Source of the DNA: Moorena sp. SIOASIH
GTDB taxonomy: Bacteria > Cyanobacteriota > Cyanobacteriia > Cyanobacteriales > Coleofasciculaceae
Assembly (NCBI RefSeq): GCF_010671925.1
Contig: NZ_JAAHIH010000009.1
Coordinates: 248,001-312,000, forward strand
Length of the DNA stretch: 64,000 bases
Reading direction: 5' to 3'
Below, piece by piece: positions 60,611 to 64,000 of the stretch. The translations under genes and the position numbers were made by a program. Every line of letters begins with the position of its first letter. Position 1 is the stretch's first letter. The notes under the pieces are model-generated. The model had not been told where the DNA came from, made no database searches, and saw only the letters and a program-made list of their open reading frames with translations.

Positions 60611-61721
60611 TTATTGTGTCTTTTTCTACTTTACTCGTCGTTATACTCCGCCATCGGCGGGATTATTGTACCTTTTATACATGAATGACTGAACCCCTTA
60701 CCAGTTCCCGCTAAGCTTACACCTTGAGAGGTAAAACAGTCTAGCTCGGGGAAAAAGACTGTTGTGCGTGGGCTTACTGATACATGCTTACTTATATATC
60801 TAGTATGCTGGCAAGTGTTGTTTTTGAGGGTACCCTTGATGAGTACTCTTTGTGACATTTTTGGTTACATTGTGGTGACATTGTCTTGATGCAAAGCGCG
60901 AGTGAGGGGACCACGGCAGTTGCTCATGGCGCATGGGTCTGTGTGCGGAACCTGCGTCCGCACCGCTGTTTGCCCCGTGGAGACCACGGCAAAGCGCGAG
61001 TGGGGGAAACCCCCTTTGGCCGACTGCCTCCCTTTGACCGCACTGCCTCCCTTTGACCGCACTTGCTCCCCAATGGCTGCGCTGCATCGCTTTTGCCCGA
61101 CAACCGCTTCTGTGGGTGACATGGTGCTGAATTTGCTGATCAGAATAATTCCGTAGTACCTATCTCAACAGGAAGGAAGACATGAGCTATTGTGGACACC
61201 TATCTTTATCTTGAGAAGCTCATAGCCCAGAGCTGACTGCTGACTCCTGACCAACTAGTTACGCTTAGTGTCAAGAAAAGACCAGTGAGCCTGGTTATTA
61301 AGAAGAGTTTCAACAGTTAGAATTAAAATTGATGTGATTTCCATTCACTATTATATACTTGATTGGCAAGTAAAACAAGTATCCTAAACGGGAGTTTTAA
61401 ATCAATTGAGATATTGAGATATTGAAGATGGTTAACTATATCTAGTTCCGTTTTGGATTGTTTGAGGTCACTAGTTTAATTTTTTTTTGACCGTTTATCC
61501 CTGACACTCAAGCGTCAACCGTCAACCGTCAACCTATTAAATTGATTTCAACCTATCGGTTATGAAATATACTTCGGTTTGAACCCCCAGAGTATCCCGA
61601 AAATCACTCCCAGCATTTGGAATCATAATGATTTCCTTGAATTTCGGTCAGAGCTTGAGCTAAAGGACACCATTGGATTCACAATAGATGCTTTGATTGG
61701 ACGCGATCGCATATTGTAAAA
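60611..61721. other. 1.1-kb gene-free region with composite GATGCA repeat
   Basis: Holds the composite hairpin element at 60883-61091. The remaining ~600 bp is AT-rich with short repeats (GCGTCAACCGTCAACCGTCAAC near 61511, TTGAGATATTGAGATATTGA near 61406). Short open frames overlapping the repeats are not credible. Confidence 0.55.
60883..61091. repeat. Composite GATGCA element with expanded right arm
   Basis: Begins GTCTTGATGCAAAGCGCGAG and ends GCTGCGCTGCATCGCTT. Contains three CCTCCCTTTGACCGCACTG units and half of the GGGGCAAACAGCGG hairpin (as GTCCGCACCGCTGTTTGCCCC-type sequence near 60956-60977). Confidence 0.75.
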
Positions 61722-61913
61722 CTAATCAAAGTTAAACCAGTAACTATAAATATCTTCATAGTATGATTCGTCGTCATCGTTTTCTTCATCCTTACTGATC
61801 CACATATTGCTGGTCATCGGTATTTTATCCCTGCTCCAGAATCTCTGTTCGCGTAGCGTGGCCCACGGCCTCTCCTTCCTGCTAACCACAAATTTTGCCA
61901 AAATGGCAACCAA
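61722..61913 (-). CDS. Possible small acidic protein with palindrome in its 5' part
   Basis: 63 residues. The acidic C-terminus (WISKDEENDDDESYYEDIYSYWFNFD) looks protein-like, but the N-terminal half is partly encoded by a GTTCGCG-type palindrome (61847-61870, giving ERPWATLREQ). It may be a short remnant of a larger gene or no gene at all. No family recognised. Confidence 0.25.
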   Translation of the reverse strand: MVAILAKFVVSRKERPWATLREQRFWSRDKIPMTSNMWISKDEENDDDESYYEDIYSYWFNFD

Positions 61914-62488
61914 TTACTAACATGTATGAGTCAATATTGTATAGATCCAAGTTGTAAGCATTCAGCCTAATGCCGTGAGCTAAAAGCTCACGCTACTTGA
62001 GGTGCCGTCAGCTTATTTTATTCAAAACCACCTCAAGTAGTGTTCCCAATCACCTATAAGCACCCCAAGTAGCGTGGCCACAGGCCCAAAGCTGATAGCT
62101 GATAGCACCTCAAGTAGGGTGGCACAGGCTTCGACGCTGTGATTTTCGGGTATCCCATAGGCTGATACTTGAGGTGCTGATAGCTGAATACTTACGCCAA
62201 GTTTATTTACTCTTAAGTGTACTGCCATAGCAATCCATGTCGAAATGATTAGATTAGGAAGAGGAGTAACAGAAAATAGAGGGGGAATAATATCGCCAGA
62301 GTCTTCTTAATTTTTATGATTTTTATGAAATTTCAATTAAGATTGCTTAGGATTGCTATAATTAACTAAATTTCAATCAGGGTGCTTTACTACTATATAA
62401 GTAAGTCAGTAATATCTCTGTCGAGATAACTAGTCATAATTAGTGATATTACTGTGCAGTTTAATCAATATAGTTAACGAAAATACCT
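61914..62488. other. Gap with MITE upstream of the FkbM gene
   Basis: Contains the MITE at 61954-62195, followed by ~290 bp of AT-rich DNA that presumably carries the promoter of the methyltransferase gene. Confidence 0.5.
61954..62195. mobile_element. MITE, 242 bp, 8-bp duplication with one mismatch
   Basis: Left end GTAAGCATTCAGC; right end GATAGCTGAATACTTAC. Flanks TCCAAGTT (61946-61953) and GCCAAGTT (62196-62203). Internally rich in ACTTGAGGTGC direct and inverted copies. Confidence 0.85.
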
Positions 62489-63430
62489 ATGGTATTAAAC
62501 GCAAATCAACTATCTGAAATAACTATTAAAATAACAGCTACCCTGACAGCAGAACCCTTAAATAAATCTCTTAACTTATGGATGGAAGAACTGAAAATTC
62601 CATCCAAAATTAACTTATCAAAATCTCATCAATCCGTTGAACAAATTCTTGATCATTCTAGTCTACTATCTACGAATAGAAATGGGTGCCCTGTCATCTG
62701 CTCGAGTTTTGAAGACTGGATCAAGTCTCCTGCCAATCAGCCATTATCACCAAATCACTCTAACCTAAGGTTAGCTACCAATTTTGATATTCTTAAAGCC
62801 GAGGCACTGCTAGCTAATCATAACGATTACCAATTACCAAACAATTTAGTAATTGTTCATGAAAATGAGCAAGAAACTGATGAGTTATATCAAGAAATAT
62901 TTGAAAACAAGACCTACATTAAACATGGCATAACTATCCATGATGGCGATTGTATTTTTGATATAGGGGCAAACATCGGTATGTTCACCCTGTTTGCCCA
63001 GCAAATCTGTAAAAATGCCAGACTATTCTCCTTTGAAGCCTTACCAGACGTTTTTGAACTGTTGCAGATCAATGCATCACTGTATGGCTCCAATGCCAAA
63101 GTGTTCAATTTTGGACTTTCCAACCACTCAAAGACTATTTCTAGTATTATTCATCAACAGAACATTGAAAAAATTGATTTACTCAAAGTTAATGCTGATC
63201 AACCTCAGTTAGATATCCTGGCTGGCATCAAGGAAAAGGATTGGGAAAAAATTCAGCAAATTGTGATGGAGATTGATCAGATTACAGCAGGGATAAAACT
63301 AAAGCAGATCACAAACTTACTCCAACGGAAAGGCTACCAGTTAGTGATTGATCAAGAAGTATCGTTGGCAGATACAGGGGTTTACCGTATCTACGCCAGA
63401 CGTAACAATCGGCTAAATCAATTCTCCTAG
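62489..63430 (+). CDS. FkbM-family methyltransferase
   Basis: 313 residues. C-terminal half is a class I SAM methyltransferase of FkbM type: IFDIGANIGMFTLFA (SAM motif), LFSFEALPDVFELLQINASLYG, then LLKVNADQPQLDIL where most relatives read DLLKIDVEG. The N-terminal ~130 residues are unassigned. FkbM proteins usually O-methylate natural products or glycans; the neighbour is queC on the other strand, so no pathway is indicated. The change at the usual DVEG motif leaves activity uncertain. Confidence 0.8.
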   Translation: MVLNANQLSEITIKITATLTAEPLNKSLNLWMEELKIPSKINLSKSHQSVEQILDHSSLLSTNRNGCPVICSSFEDWIKSPANQPLSPNHSNLRLATNFDILKAEALLANHNDYQLPNNLVIVHENEQETDELYQEIFENKTYIKHGITIHDGDCIFDIGANIGMFTLFAQQICKNARLFSFEALPDVFELLQINASLYGSNAKVFNFGLSNHSKTISSIIHQQNIEKIDLLKVNADQPQLDILAGIKEKDWEKIQQIVMEIDQITAGIKLKQITNLLQRKGYQLVIDQEVSLADTGVYRIYARRNNRLNQFS

Positions 63431-63512
63431 TATCCAACAGGAATGAAAATCCCTTTTGTTCTACGGACACACTGATTACTCAGCTTACTCAGCACCCTTC
63501 ACACTGAGGCAC

Positions 63513-64000
63513 TCAGCCTTCCTGATAAGGAAGTGGATCGTCCAATCCCAACTCAGCAAAGGCAGCCAATCGCAACCGACAAGCATCACAAACACCACAA
63601 GCTAGATCGTTACCTGTGTAGCATGACCAGGTTTTTTCCCAAGGGACACCCAGCTGATTGCCTAATTTGATAATTTCGGTTTTTTTCAGGTCAATCAGAG
63701 GAGTGACAATTTTAATTCCATTGCCCTCCCTACCTTGTTTCGTCCCCAAATCAAAAGCTGTCTGCATTGCTTGGATATAATCCGGACGGCAATCTGGATA
63801 CCCAGAATAATCTAAGGCATTGACACCCACATAGACTCCCTCAGCACCAATTGCTTCTGCATAGGATAAGCCAAAGCTCAGAAAAATCGTGTTACGGGCT
63901 GGAACGTAGGTAATGGGGATTTCTTGAGACATCTGCTCTAGACTACGCTCCTTGGGTAGGTCAAGGTTATCATCGGTTAACGCTGAACCTCCCCACTGCC
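63513..64000 (-). CDS. queC: 7-cyano-7-deazaguanine synthase, N-terminus cut by window edge
   Basis: Converts 7-carboxy-7-deazaguanine to preQ0 using ATP and ammonia in queuosine-type tRNA modification. The visible C-terminal 162 residues include WGGSALTDD, TYVPARNTIFLSFGLSYAEAIGA, GVNALDYSGYPDCRPDYI and the zinc-binding SCYTGNDLACGVCDACRLR. The frame continues past the Met at 63932 to the window end without a stop, so the true start lies outside. Length to the stop fits the family. Confidence 0.92.
   Translation of the reverse strand, partial: QWGGSALTDDNLDLPKERSLEQMSQEIPITYVPARNTIFLSFGLSYAEAIGAEGVYVGVNALDYSGYPDCRPDYIQAMQTAFDLGTKQGREGNGIKIVTPLIDLKKTEIIKLGNQLGVPWEKTWSCYTGNDLACGVCDACRLRLAAFAELGLDDPLPYQEG

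Noticed and set aside
60800..61156. Frames of 84-95 codons around 61 kb
   Set aside because: Overlap the composite GATGCA element on both strands; typical repeat artefacts.

Overview
The window looks like a filamentous cyanobacterium with a large, repeat-laden genome, probably Moorena (Moorea)/Lyngbya-like. This is inferred from many HIP1 octamers (GCGATCGC), cyanobacterial families (XisH, CHAT-TPR proteins beside haemagglutinin-type exoproteins, a DUF6761-like protein, DUF4351/Rpn nucleases), heptamer TCCCTAC arrays and dense small palindromic repeats. No rRNA, tRNA or CRISPR array was recognised.

Layout. 1-5.6 kb: a truncated CHAT-TPR protein and a secreted haemagglutinin-type exoprotein. 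5.6-9.7 kb: an IS605-type tnpB element broken by small palindromes, a forkhead-associated protein and a decayed IS607 element. 9.8-12.3 kb: a copper-type P-ATPase. 12.7-19 kb: a co-directional cluster (double-domain methyltransferase, ureidoglycolate-lyase-like protein, PanD, two gamma-butyrobetaine-dioxygenase-like enzymes) that could make and hydroxylate an N-methylated amino acid; this pathway is inference. 20-24.4 kb: two peptidoglycan hydrolases and a CPBP protease. 24.4-29 kb: a second tnpB element, a double histidine phosphatase, an acylphosphatase, a PII-like protein and a nested IS relic. 29-40 kb: J-domain protein, aminotransferase, HTH protein, NfeD-like protein, sugar transporter, M48 protease, histidine kinase and XisH with a truncated xisI. 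40-45 kb: HTH paralogue, small conserved-looking ORF, interrupted group II intron and Rpn/DUF4351 protein. 45-49.5 kb: a 1467-residue surface protein. 50-64 kb: further Rpn proteins, ABC ATPase, HGSNAT-like acyltransferase, response regulator, glycosyltransferase, MFS exporter, FkbM methyltransferase and truncated queC.

The most striking content is a layered population of small non-coding mobile elements. (1) A ~100-nt palindromic element occurs three times, each time inside another mobile element: a tnpB, a group II intron reverse transcriptase and an IS605 relic. Its 15-16 bp stem differs between copies yet stays perfectly paired. (2) A MITE family with GTAAGCATTCAGC ends and 8-bp target duplications has six supported copies; the ends and duplication size match the IS66 family. 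(3) A 22-28 nt palindrome (GTTCGCGtAGCGTGGCC..GGCC type) is inserted in coding sequences, three times in one IS copy, and between domains V and VI of the group II intron. (4) A GATGCA...TGCATC hairpin family is expanded to a ten-copy array between panD and a dioxygenase gene. Comparing interrupted and uninterrupted relatives inside the window gives direct evidence that these are insertions.
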